Assembly: GCA_015655615.1 (NCBI GenBank)
Contig: JAATES010000178.1
Coordinates: 1 to 5,949, forward strand
Direction of reading: 5' to 3'
DNA length: 5,949 bases
Origin: Actinomycetales bacterium
GTDB lineage: Bacteria; Actinomycetota; Actinomycetes; Actinomycetales; Cellulomonadaceae
Numbering within the stretch: the first letter of the stretch is position 1; the number at the start of each line of letters is the position of its first letter. The notes under the pieces are model-generated. The model saw only the letters and a program-made list of their open reading frames with translations, was not told the origin of the DNA and made no database searches. This document shows positions 1 to 5,949 of this stretch, piece by piece. The position numbers and the translations under genes were made by a program.

Positions 1-1323
1 GGTGCGCTCCAGGAGCGCATCCCGGTCCCGCCGTGCGGCCAGTTCGGTGGCCTCCAGCACCCCGTGCCGGTGGTCCATGTCGGTGAGGGCCTGCATCACG
101 ACGTCGACCTGGGCTTCGATGGTCAGCAAGGAGGAGTTGTGCGCCAGGGTTGCTTGGGGACCATTGATGACGAACATGTTGGGAAATTCCGGTATGGCGA
201 CACTTCCGACGGCATGTAGTCCGGTCGACCAGCGCTCGGCCAGCGTGGTACCGCGGCGACCGGTGACGATCCGGGCATAGGGCTGTTCCCGGGTCTCGAA
301 GCCCGTGGCCAATACGAGGAGATCCAGCTCGTAGCCGGTCCCGGACTCTCCGAACGCCGTCGAACCTGCCACTTCGCCCAACGCCGAGGGCTCCAACCGG
401 ATCGCACCGCTGTCCAGGAGCCCGTAATAGGAGTGCGAGAACACCAGTCGGCGGCATCCGGGAGCATCCGCAGGGGTCAGCTGGGCTCTCAATCGGGGAT
501 CCCGGACGGACCGGCTGAGGTGGGCCGAAGCCGAGTCTCGAAGGGTCTGGAGGGAGTCCGAGGCACTGATCCGGCCGTCGAAGAGTGACTCCTGATGGTC
601 GTAGAGCGTGGAGCGGGCCAGTGCGTGACCGGCAGGATCTGCGAGCCGGGTCCTGTCGACGTCGGAGTACTCCCGCTCGGGGCGGTCCAGAACCCAGGGC
701 GCGGAACGCTGGAAGACGACCAGGCTGGCCGAGTCCCTGGCGAGTGCCGGGGCAAGCTGAAGGGCCGAGGCGCCGCTGCCCACCAGGCCGACACGCAGTC
801 CGGTCACGGTGATGTCCTTGCGCCACCGTGCGGAGTGCACGACCACGCCCGGGAACGAATCGAGGCCGGCGATCGCTGGGAGCCGTGGCTCCGTGAGTCG
901 TCCAGCGCACATCACCAGCACCCTGCAGCGCAACGGACCGGTGGTCGTGTCCAGGTGCCAGCGCTGATCGTCCGCGGACCACCGAGCCGCCGTGAGTCCG
1001 GTCCCGTAACGCATATGGGATGCGAGAGCCGGCTCTGCTGCGACACCTCGCAGGTAGTCCTGGATCTCTGCACCGGGAGCATATTCGCGGGACCACTGGG
1101 AGTGGGGGCGCCGTGCCAACGAGTAGAGGGGTGCAGGCACATCACAGGCCACCCCGGGGTACACGTTGTCGCGCCAGGTGCCACCGGGCTGATCGGCACG
1201 CTCCAGGACGACGAAGTCGTGTCGGTCCCGGGCTTGGAGTTCCAGGGCCATGGCCAAGCCGGCGAATCCGGCACCGACGATGGCGACGTCCGTCTCTCCC
1301 GGGCCGGTCTGCGGTCTGGTCAT
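1..1323 (-). CDS. Type I Baeyer-Villiger-like flavin monooxygenase (partial, 3' end outside window)
   Basis: Predicted cytoplasmic FAD- and NADPH-dependent monooxygenase that would insert oxygen into a ketone or oxidise a heteroatom; the substrate is unknown. The frame is open for 441 codons to the window edge. Visible motifs: FAD Rossmann site GAGFAG (residues 17-22) with acidic E41 at the end of the second strand; the family block GGTW (47-50), YPG (55-57), CDVP (60-63); the Baeyer-Villiger fingerprint FPGVVVHSARW (157-167); NADPH Rossmann site GSGASA (182-187); ATGF (339-342); and the C-terminal blocks GPQ (388-390) and HNS (395-397). Relatives are about 490-550 aa, so roughly 50-100 residues are missing. 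One oddity is that the fingerprint W167 is followed by R rather than the usual P or D. The ATG start overlaps the fbiC-like stop codon as ATGA and has no Shine-Dalgarno sequence of its own, implying translation by reinitiation after fbiC. Family assignment is firm; N-hydroxylating or sulfur-oxidising activity cannot be excluded. Confidence 0.9.
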   Translation of the reverse strand, partial: MTRPQTGPGETDVAIVGAGFAGLAMALELQARDRHDFVVLERADQPGGTWRDNVYPGVACDVPAPLYSLARRPHSQWSREYAPGAEIQDYLRGVAAEPALASHMRYGTGLTAARWSADDQRWHLDTTTGPLRCRVLVMCAGRLTEPRLPAIAGLDSFPGVVVHSARWRKDITVTGLRVGLVGSGASALQLAPALARDSASLVVFQRSAPWVLDRPEREYSDVDRTRLADPAGHALARSTLYDHQESLFDGRISASDSLQTLRDSASAHLSRSVRDPRLRAQLTPADAPGCRRLVFSHSYYGLLDSGAIRLEPSALGEVAGSTAFGESGTGYELDLLVLATGFETREQPYARIVTGRRGTTLAERWSTGLHAVGSVAIPEFPNMFVINGPQATLAHNSSLLTIEAQVDVVMQALTDMDHRHGVLEATELAARRDRDALLERT

Positions 1324-3824
1324 CGCGCGGCCGCACCGCGCGGGAGGGGACGTCTGACCGCCCGGACCAGCGGTCCAGCGGGGCGGTGCAGGCTGGACAG
1401 AGCCGTCTCTCGCTCGGTGGTCGGCCGCGAATAGTCGGTCATGCGCTGCTGCAGGGTCCTCCCCAGCTCGGCGGCGATCTGCGCCAGATCGGGCACCGAG
1501 AGCTCCCGGCCCGCCTCCGCTCCGGCAAACGGTTCCAGGCCCCCTCCGAACAACAGCCCTCCGGCATCGTCCGCACCGGATCGCAAGACCTGAGTGGCGC
1601 CGTTCATCCCGAGACGGGTCCACGCTGCCTGGATATGGCTGATCCGGCCGTGGAGCATGAGCCGCGCCACCGCATGGAGTGCGCGACTGGTGTCGAGGTC
1701 AGGACCCAGCCCCAAGGGATCACCGGGACCGGTGGAGCTGTACGGCATGGGGATCAGCTCGGTGAAGCCACCTGTCTCTTCCTGGAGACGGCGCAGCCGC
1801 CCCAGATGGGCGACCACGTCGGCAGGAGTCTCGACGTGGCCGTAGACGATCGTGGCGGTGGAGCGCAACCCCGCCCGATGTGCCCCGCGGATGGTCTCCT
1901 CCCAGAGGTCACTGCTGAGCGATGCGCCGCCGGCGAGGCGAGAGCGAACGCCGTCGTCGAGGATCAACGCCACGGTTCCGGGCACGCTGCGCAGACCCGC
2001 CTCGCGGAGCAGCTGCAGGTGGTCCCCCAGGCTGAGGCCCGCCCGGCGCGCTCCGTCGATGAGCTCCGGCGGGCGGAAGGCATGGACGTGGAGATCCGCG
2101 GCGCCCGCACGGAGGGCACGCACGATTTCGCCGTAGGCGTCCGGGCCCGCCGCGGGAGGCGGCGCTCCTTGCAGGCAGATCTCGGTGGCCCACCGCTGCC
2201 ACGCCTCGGCTGCGAGTTCCGAGAGCCGACCGTCGCTGAGAGCGGGGCGAGAACCCCACGTCTGAGGTGCCGCTGGGCGATCGACTCGGAAGGAGGTGGA
2301 GTCGATGTTGCGATTCGCCACGAAGGTGAGGACGTCGCCGACGGCTTCCTCGCGCAGCGCGTCAGCCAGGCCGGTCAGGGCGGTCAGTGCCGGTCCCCGC
2401 CAGGTCAGGGCGTCCTGGTAGTCCTGGTCGCTCAGCCCGGCAGGATGCTGCGCTGCCCGGTCCAGCAGCGCGGCGACGCCTGGATCCAGTCGCTCGGGGG
2501 AGCGCGACTGGGTGAGGGGCGCTTGCAGATGCAGGTGTGCACCGCCGCCGGTGTGGTCCGTGCCGACGGCGCCGGATCCGACGGCTGCCAGTCCGGTGAC
2601 CGGGTGCGCCAGTCGGGTCACGGCACGGTGCAGTCGAGGGTCGATCCACGTCCCGGCCTCGCGGACGTACTGCGGGTGAGCGGTGAGGCGCTCGGTCAGT
2701 GTGAAGCCGCTACTGGCGGTGAGGTCGGCCAGGGCGTCCAGATGCGGCCAGGGGCGTTCGGGATTGACGTGATCGGGCGTCAGCGGGCTCACGCCACCCC
2801 AGTCATCCACACCTGCGGCGAGCAGCAGTGACAGATCTCCCGGCGCGGAGAGGTTCGGTGGCGCCTGGATGGTCATGTCCGGCCCCATCACCAGCCGGGC
2901 GACGGCGATGGACGCCGCATAGTCCTCGAGTTCGAGGTCACGCTCGTTCTGCATCGCTGTGGCGGGCTTGACTCGAAGATTCTGCACGATGACCTCCTGG
3001 AGGTGGCCGAACCTCTCCTGGATCGCACGCAACGAGAAGAGGGCCTGCGCGCGTTCCTCGAGGCTCTCGCCGATGCCCAGGAGCACACCCGTGCTGAAGG
3101 GGATGCAGGAGCTACCGGCATCCTCCAGCGCGCGAAGCCGTACCACCGGGTCCTTGTCCGGGGATCCGAAATGCACCCCTCCCGGCTGGTCCCAGAGCCG
3201 GGTCGCGACGGTCTCCAGCATCATGCCCATGGACGGTGAGACCGGACGCAGCACCTGCATCTCCCGCCAGGTCATGACTCCCGGATTCATATGGGGCAGC
3301 AGGCCGGTCTCGGCGATCACCAGCTCGCCCAGTGCTCGCAGATAGTCGACGGTGGAGGCATAGCCGTGCTCGTCGAGCCACGCGGCCGCGCTGGGCCAGC
3401 GTTCCTCCGGGCGGTCGCCCAGGGTGAAGAGCACCTCTTTGCAGCCGGCGGCAGCGCCTGCCTCTGCTGTCGCCACGACCTGATCAGGGGTGAGGTAAGG
3501 AGCCTTGCCGTGCGCAGCGAGCTGGCCAGGGGTGTCCACGAAGACGCAGTAATGGCAGCGATCCCGGCACAACGTGGTGACCGGTACGAACACCTTGCGC
3601 GAGTAGGTGACGATTCCGGCCTGGCCACGGGCCCGCAGTCCCTGGTCGCGAAGGTCCGATGCGAGTTCGAGCAACCGGTCCAGCTCCGCGCCGCGAGCCG
3701 TCATCAGCACGGCGGCGTCGGCACCGGTCAGCGAGGCGTGGGCCTCCGCCCGTTCGAGTGCGTCGAAGAGAGATGTGGTCGACTGGTCGCCGGAGGGTCG
3801 GCCGGGATGAAGGGTGGGGCGCAT
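1320..3824 (-). CDS. fbiC: FbiC-type CofG–CofH fusion protein with CofH half lacking its iron-sulfur cysteines
   Basis: An 834-aa homologue of FbiC. Normal FbiC makes Fo, the deazaflavin core of coenzyme F420, from tyrosine and 5-amino-6-ribitylaminouracil: CofH joins the two and CofG closes the ring. The CofG half (about 70-385) looks complete, with the radical-SAM motif C86xxxC90xxC93, FTLGDRPE (133-140), LLPHMNPGVM (175-184), SMGMMLE (198-204) and DDWGGVSPLTPDHVNPERPW (340-359). A linker of about 100 residues follows. The CofH half (about 494-800) keeps VANRNI (502-507), HVHAF (579-583), PGT (615-617), YGHVET (661-666), GGFTELIP (685-692) and LHGRISHIQAAW (724-735). After NRNI the expected CxxxCxxC is missing, and C550 is the only cysteine in this half. 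A tail of about 34 Arg/Pro-rich residues (801-834) extends past where I recall the family ending. The ATG at 3824 is chosen because GAAGGA lies 5 bases upstream; an in-frame ATG at 3908 lacks such a site and adds an Arg-rich, non-family stretch. The gene is not a pseudogene by reading frame, but Fo synthesis by it is doubtful. Confidence 0.93.
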   Translation of the reverse strand: MRPTLHPGRPSGDQSTTSLFDALERAEAHASLTGADAAVLMTARGAELDRLLELASDLRDQGLRARGQAGIVTYSRKVFVPVTTLCRDRCHYCVFVDTPGQLAAHGKAPYLTPDQVVATAEAGAAAGCKEVLFTLGDRPEERWPSAAAWLDEHGYASTVDYLRALGELVIAETGLLPHMNPGVMTWREMQVLRPVSPSMGMMLETVATRLWDQPGGVHFGSPDKDPVVRLRALEDAGSSCIPFSTGVLLGIGESLEERAQALFSLRAIQERFGHLQEVIVQNLRVKPATAMQNERDLELEDYAASIAVARLVMGPDMTIQAPPNLSAPGDLSLLLAAGVDDWGGVSPLTPDHVNPERPWPHLDALADLTASSGFTLTERLTAHPQYVREAGTWIDPRLHRAVTRLAHPVTGLAAVGSGAVGTDHTGGGAHLHLQAPLTQSRSPERLDPGVAALLDRAAQHPAGLSDQDYQDALTWRGPALTALTGLADALREEAVGDVLTFVANRNIDSTSFRVDRPAAPQTWGSRPALSDGRLSELAAEAWQRWATEICLQGAPPPAAGPDAYGEIVRALRAGAADLHVHAFRPPELIDGARRAGLSLGDHLQLLREAGLRSVPGTVALILDDGVRSRLAGGASLSSDLWEETIRGAHRAGLRSTATIVYGHVETPADVVAHLGRLRRLQEETGGFTELIPMPYSSTGPGDPLGLGPDLDTSRALHAVARLMLHGRISHIQAAWTRLGMNGATQVLRSGADDAGGLLFGGGLEPFAGAEAGRELSVPDLAQIAAELGRTLQQRMTDYSRPTTERETALSSLHRPAGPLVRAVRRPLPRGAAAR
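2235..2315 (-). other. Degenerate radical-SAM cluster site in the CofH half
   Basis: These codons cover residues 504-530 of the FbiC-like protein. In CofH proteins the block starting NRNI(N) is followed within about ten residues by the CxxxCxxC that binds the 4Fe-4S cluster. Here NRNI is followed by DSTSFRVDRPAAPQTWG, with no cysteine. From memory of M. tuberculosis FbiC, the stretch between NRNI and HVHAF is about five residues shorter here. A downstream block usually written CMQGG reads CLQGA (550-554). I read the other two minus-strand frames over this stretch and found no cysteine cluster, so a simple frameshift does not explain the loss. Confidence 0.85.
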
Positions 3825-3829
3825 GGGAG

Positions 3830-3835
3830 TCCTTC
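3830..3835 (-). promoter_or_regulatory. Ribosome binding site of the fbiC-like gene
   Basis: Read on the minus strand this is GAAGGA, placed 5 bases before the ATG at 3824-3822. It is a good Shine-Dalgarno match at normal spacing and decides the start in favour of 3824 over the longer reading from 3908. Confidence 0.7.
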
Positions 3836-3938
3836 GGATGCGACGACGATTGTGGTCACGAACGAGGATCCGCTGCTCAGTCGAGGGGCAGCCACCGCGG
3901 AAAGTCATATGGTCGCGGGACCCGCACTCAGCTTAATG

Positions 3939-3953
3939 CCGACATGTGTCCGG
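3939..3953. promoter_or_regulatory. Operator-like imperfect inverted repeat
   Basis: The arms CCGACA and TGTCCGG pair around a TG centre with one extra base in the right arm. It sits in the divergent intergenic region, just upstream (in the fbiC direction) of the weak TAAGCT hexamer, where a repressor could act on the fbiC-like operon. Such short repeats arise by chance in GC-rich DNA, so this is only a candidate. Confidence 0.2.
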
Positions 3954-4010
3954 AAGATGACGTGGGTCTGGACCGCTACGGGGGAGCCCCTGCAGTGCCA
4001 GAATGCTGTC

Positions 4011-4775
4011 ATGTCGATCTTGCCCGCGGTGCCCGCCGATCTTCGGTGGATCGCGATCGTACCGATCAAAGGCGGGCCCCTTGCCAAGAGCAGACTGGGA
4101 TCGCCCGCCTGCGTATCGGAGGGCGGGCGACGTGCGGCCACCCGGGAGGCATTGGCCCGCGCTTTCGCGAAGGACACCGTGGCGGCGCTGGTGGCCGCCG
4201 AGCCTGTGGCAGAGGTCCTGGTCGTGACCTCCTGCGATCAGGTGGCGCGGGACCTTAGGACACCGGGGGTGCGGATCGTGGCCGAGGACGCAGGAGAGGG
4301 CACAGATCCCGATGAGGCGGCCGTTGCGGCTGACCCGCTCAACCGTGCAATCCGGCAAGCAGATCGGCTGGCGTCCCGGAGTTTTCCGCATCACGGCGTG
4401 GTGGTGGTCACGGCAGATCTGCCCACCCTGGACCCTGAGGCGCTGCGCCGATTGCTTTCGGAGGCCGCCGCTCACCGGCGAGCGGTTCTCCCCGATGCCG
4501 AGGGCACGGGAACCGCGATGCTCATGGCCACCCCCGAGGCAACTGTCCCGACGCCGGGGGGTGGCCGAGCGCCGTTGATCCCTCGATTCGGAGTAGACTC
4601 GCGAGCCGCCCATGAGGCCCTCGGCCACGTGGTCCTGGACGCACCTCGCTCATTGCGACGTGACATCGACACCCTGGCGGACCTACAGGAGGCGGTGATG
4701 CTCGGGCTGGGCCCGCACAGCACGCGCGTGCTGGCGTCCTGTCTGCCACCGGAGGTGCTCGGGGCCCCCCGCTAG
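4011..4775 (+). CDS. cofC: 2-phospho-L-lactate / phosphoenolpyruvate guanylyltransferase (CofC/FbiD)
   Basis: A 254-aa cytoplasmic nucleotidyltransferase of F420 synthesis. It activates a three-carbon phosphate (phosphoenolpyruvate in mycobacterial FbiD, 2-phospho-L-lactate in archaeal CofC) with GTP, giving the donor that FbiA then attaches to Fo. Family marks: VPIKGGPLAKSRL (17-29), the phosphate/GTP-binding start typical of this fold; DPLNRAI (108-114); TADLPTLDP (134-142) with the metal-binding aspartate; DAEGTGT (162-168); PRFGVDSRAAHEALG (191-205); RRDIDTLADL (216-225) and GLGPHSTRVL (232-241) near the C-terminus. Length is slightly above the roughly 210-230 aa usual, partly from an extended N-terminus. 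The ATG at 4011 is chosen because the family's conserved N-terminal block begins about 14 residues in. No Shine-Dalgarno sequence stands at proper spacing before it, so the mRNA may be leaderless; in-frame ATGs at 3936 and 3957 are less likely. It is divergent from the fbiC-like gene and 9 bases ahead of dop. Confidence 0.93.
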   Translation: MSILPAVPADLRWIAIVPIKGGPLAKSRLGSPACVSEGGRRAATREALARAFAKDTVAALVAAEPVAEVLVVTSCDQVARDLRTPGVRIVAEDAGEGTDPDEAAVAADPLNRAIRQADRLASRSFPHHGVVVVTADLPTLDPEALRRLLSEAAAHRRAVLPDAEGTGTAMLMATPEATVPTPGGGRAPLIPRFGVDSRAAHEALGHVVLDAPRSLRRDIDTLADLQEAVMLGLGPHSTRVLASCLPPEVLGAPR

Positions 4776-4780
4776 GGTGG
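4774..4780 (+). promoter_or_regulatory. Ribosome binding site of dop, overlapping the cofC stop
   Basis: AGGGTGG begins inside the cofC TAG stop codon (4773-4775). It is 4 bases before the GTG at 4785 and 10 before the GTG at 4791, so either could be the start. Its position means ribosomes finishing cofC sit on the dop initiation site, which suggests translational coupling. Confidence 0.55.
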
Positions 4781-4784
4781 TGTG

Positions 4785-5949
4785 GTGAGCGTGCGACGAG
4801 TGATGGGAATCGAGACCGAATACGGGATCCTCCAGCAAGGGAGTCCGTATGCCAACCCGATGCTGATGTCCAGTCAGGTGGTGCTCGCCTACAAGGCGCT
4901 GGAGGACACGCCGCAGGCCCGTACCCGGTGGGATTACCTCGATGAGGATCCCCTGATGGATGCCCGAGGTTTCCATCTGCACCGTGCGGCCGCCCACCCC
5001 AGCCTCCTCACGGACGACCCCGATCACGCTGCCCCCGCCGGTCCGGCCGTATCGGCTTCCCGTGGCGGACAGATCGGGGACGATGTGGTCCAGGTGGCGC
5101 GCGCTCGCCACGAGACCTATGACGACCCCGGCGCGGTGAATGTCATCCTGCGCAACGGCGCACGACTCTATGTCGACCACGCTCACCCTGAGTATTCCTC
5201 GCCCGAGGTCACCAACCCTCTCGACGCGGTGCGATGGGACGCAGCCGGAGAGCGGGTCATGCTACGAGCCAGCCATGAGGCATCCCGGCTCTGCGGGAAT
5301 GAGCTGTCGGTGTACAAGAACAACGTCGACGGCAAAGGGGCCAGCTACGGCACGCACGAGAACTACCTGGTGGACCGGTCCGTGCCCTTCGCCACCATCG
5401 TCGAACTGCTGACAGCCTTCCTCGTGACCAGGCAGGTCTTCGCCGGTGCCGGCCGGGTGGGCCTGGGTCCCACCGGCGCGCAGGCAGGATTCCAGCTCTC
5501 GCAGCGCGCGGACTACATGGAGGCTGAGGTCGGGCTGGAGACCACCCTGCGCCGGCCGATCATCAACACCCGTGACGAGCCGCATGCGGATCGCGACCGC
5601 TGGCGGCGGCTGCATCTGATCGGGGGAGATGCCAACCTCTTCCAGGTGGCGACGTACCTGAAGCTGGGGACCACCTCGGTCGTCCTGTGGCTGCTCGAGC
5701 ACCTGGACGCACTGGACGGCGTACGGGAGGAGCTGTCCGCGTTGCGCCTGGCGGACCCTGTCGACGCGGTGCACCGGGTCAGCCGCGACCTGACGCTGCA
5801 CCAGCCGCTGGTGCTGCGCGATGGCACCACCCGCACCGCCCTCGACATCCAGCAGGCGTACCTCGACGCCGTGCTGCGTGGGCTGGGGCAGCTCCGTGCG
5901 AATGGCCCGGATCCGGACACCGACGAGCTGGTCACGACATGGCGGTCGA
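4785..5949 (+). CDS. dop: Dop, Pup deamidase/depupylase (partial, 3' end outside window)
   Basis: Dop converts the C-terminal glutamine of the protein tag Pup to glutamate, and removes Pup from lysines of tagged proteins, in the actinobacterial Pup–proteasome pathway. The glutamine-synthetase-like fold shows GIETEYGI (8-15), RTRWDY (46-51), DARGF (59-63), [14 protein letters not shown] (129-142) whose D131 corresponds to the known catalytic aspartate, [19 protein letters not shown] (177-195), [10 protein letters not shown] (235-244) and [20 protein letters not shown] (250-269). The last block and DGKGASYG favour Dop over the Pup ligase PafA. Only 388 codons are inside; Dop is about 500-540 aa, so roughly 110-150 residues are missing. 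Between about residues 65 and 117 an Ala/Asp/Gly-rich insert makes the loop near the active site roughly 30 residues longer than in M. tuberculosis or Streptomyces Dop as I recall them. The GTG at 4785 is taken for length; GTG 4791 matches the M. tuberculosis start as well. Probably in an operon with cofC. Confidence 0.95.
   Translation, partial: MSVRRVMGIETEYGILQQGSPYANPMLMSSQVVLAYKALEDTPQARTRWDYLDEDPLMDARGFHLHRAAAHPSLLTDDPDHAAPAGPAVSASRGGQIGDDVVQVARARHETYDDPGAVNVILRNGARLYVDHAHPEYSSPEVTNPLDAVRWDAAGERVMLRASHEASRLCGNELSVYKNNVDGKGASYGTHENYLVDRSVPFATIVELLTAFLVTRQVFAGAGRVGLGPTGAQAGFQLSQRADYMEAEVGLETTLRRPIINTRDEPHADRDRWRRLHLIGGDANLFQVATYLKLGTTSVVLWLLEHLDALDGVREELSALRLADPVDAVHRVSRDLTLHQPLVLRDGTTRTALDIQQAYLDAVLRGLGQLRANGPDPDTDELVTTWRS

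Larger units (their letters stand above)
3825..4010. promoter_or_regulatory. Divergent promoter region between fbiC-like gene and cofC
   Basis: These 186 bases separate two genes transcribed away from each other, so both promoters should lie here. No strong consensus promoter is visible. Weak candidates are a minus-strand TAnnnT hexamer, TAAGCT (3930-3935), without a convincing -35 partner, and a plus-strand CAGAAT (3999-4004) six bases before the cofC ATG, which would suit a leaderless transcript starting at or near that ATG. Two short inverted repeats occur: GCGGG-A-CCCGC (3915-3925) and the imperfect CCGACA-TG-TGTCCGG (3939-3953). The region is a sure promoter location by logic; the individual elements are guesses. 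Confidence 0.55.

Noticed and set aside
595..1434. A 279-codon open frame on the plus strand
   Set aside because: It is antisense to the monooxygenase, whose minus-strand reading has a full set of family motifs; the plus-strand product shows none.
2235..2345. A frameshift or sequencing error as the cause of the missing CofH cysteines
   Set aside because: The family blocks on both sides are in the same frame, and the other two minus-strand frames over this stretch show no cysteine cluster, so one insertion or deletion would not restore the motif. Two compensating errors cannot be strictly excluded.
1020..2831. A 603-codon open frame on the plus strand
   Set aside because: It lies antisense to the fbiC-like gene and the oxygenase start, shows no recognisable domain and is of the kind that GC-rich third positions create opposite real genes.
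3825..3908. Longer start for the fbiC-like gene at 3908
   Set aside because: There is no ribosome site before that ATG, and the added 28 residues are Arg-rich and unlike the family, whereas the ATG at 3824 has GAAGGA at good spacing.
3291..4010. Upstream in-frame extension of cofC to position 3291
   Set aside because: The added 240 codons run antisense through the start of the fbiC-like gene and match no part of the CofC family; the family N-terminal block begins just after the ATG at 4011.
3933..4628. A 231-codon open frame on the minus strand across cofC
   Set aside because: It is antisense to cofC, which is supported by its whole motif series, and its own product resembles nothing I recognise.
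4761..4780. GC-rich palindrome GGGGCCCC near the cofC stop as a terminator
   Set aside because: The arms are four bases with no loop and no T-run follows; it overlaps the cofC end and the dop ribosome site.

Overview
The window is GC-rich and densely coding, and it looks like an actinomycete chromosome. Two things support this: a single-chain CofG–CofH (FbiC-type) protein, an architecture typical of Actinomycetota, and a dop gene of the Pup–proteasome pathway, which is also mainly actinobacterial. I cannot name the genus. Four protein genes fill almost the whole window. There are no tRNA or rRNA genes, CRISPR arrays, insertion sequences or long repeats that I can see.

Left part, minus strand (read from 3824 down to 1). 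First comes an fbiC-like gene (1320-3824, 834 aa) made of a CofG-type radical-SAM half followed by a CofH-type half. Next is a flavoprotein monooxygenase of the type I Baeyer-Villiger family (1-1323), which is cut off by the window edge. The two share an ATGA stop/start overlap and are almost certainly one transcription unit.

Middle, 3825-4010: a 186-base divergent intergenic region that must hold the promoters for both directions. Right part, plus strand: cofC/fbiD (4011-4775), the guanylyltransferase of coenzyme F420 synthesis. It is followed after 9 bases by dop (4785-5949), which is cut off by the window edge. The dop ribosome binding site overlaps the cofC stop codon, so these two are probably co-transcribed and translationally coupled.

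The main discovery candidate is in the fbiC-like gene. Its CofG half looks intact, with CxxxCxxC at C86/C90/C93. Its CofH half keeps most of the family's conserved blocks but has lost the iron-sulfur motif completely: after the NRNI block the three expected cysteines are absent, the segment is shorter and rewritten, and only one cysteine (C550) remains in the whole half. The DNA there is in frame, and no other frame restores the motif. This looks like a retained pseudo-enzyme half rather than a decaying gene. If so, this locus alone should not make the deazaflavin Fo. Either a free-standing CofH exists elsewhere, or the protein has been repurposed, possibly together with the coupled monooxygenase. 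The intact cofC next door argues that F420-type chemistry is still used.
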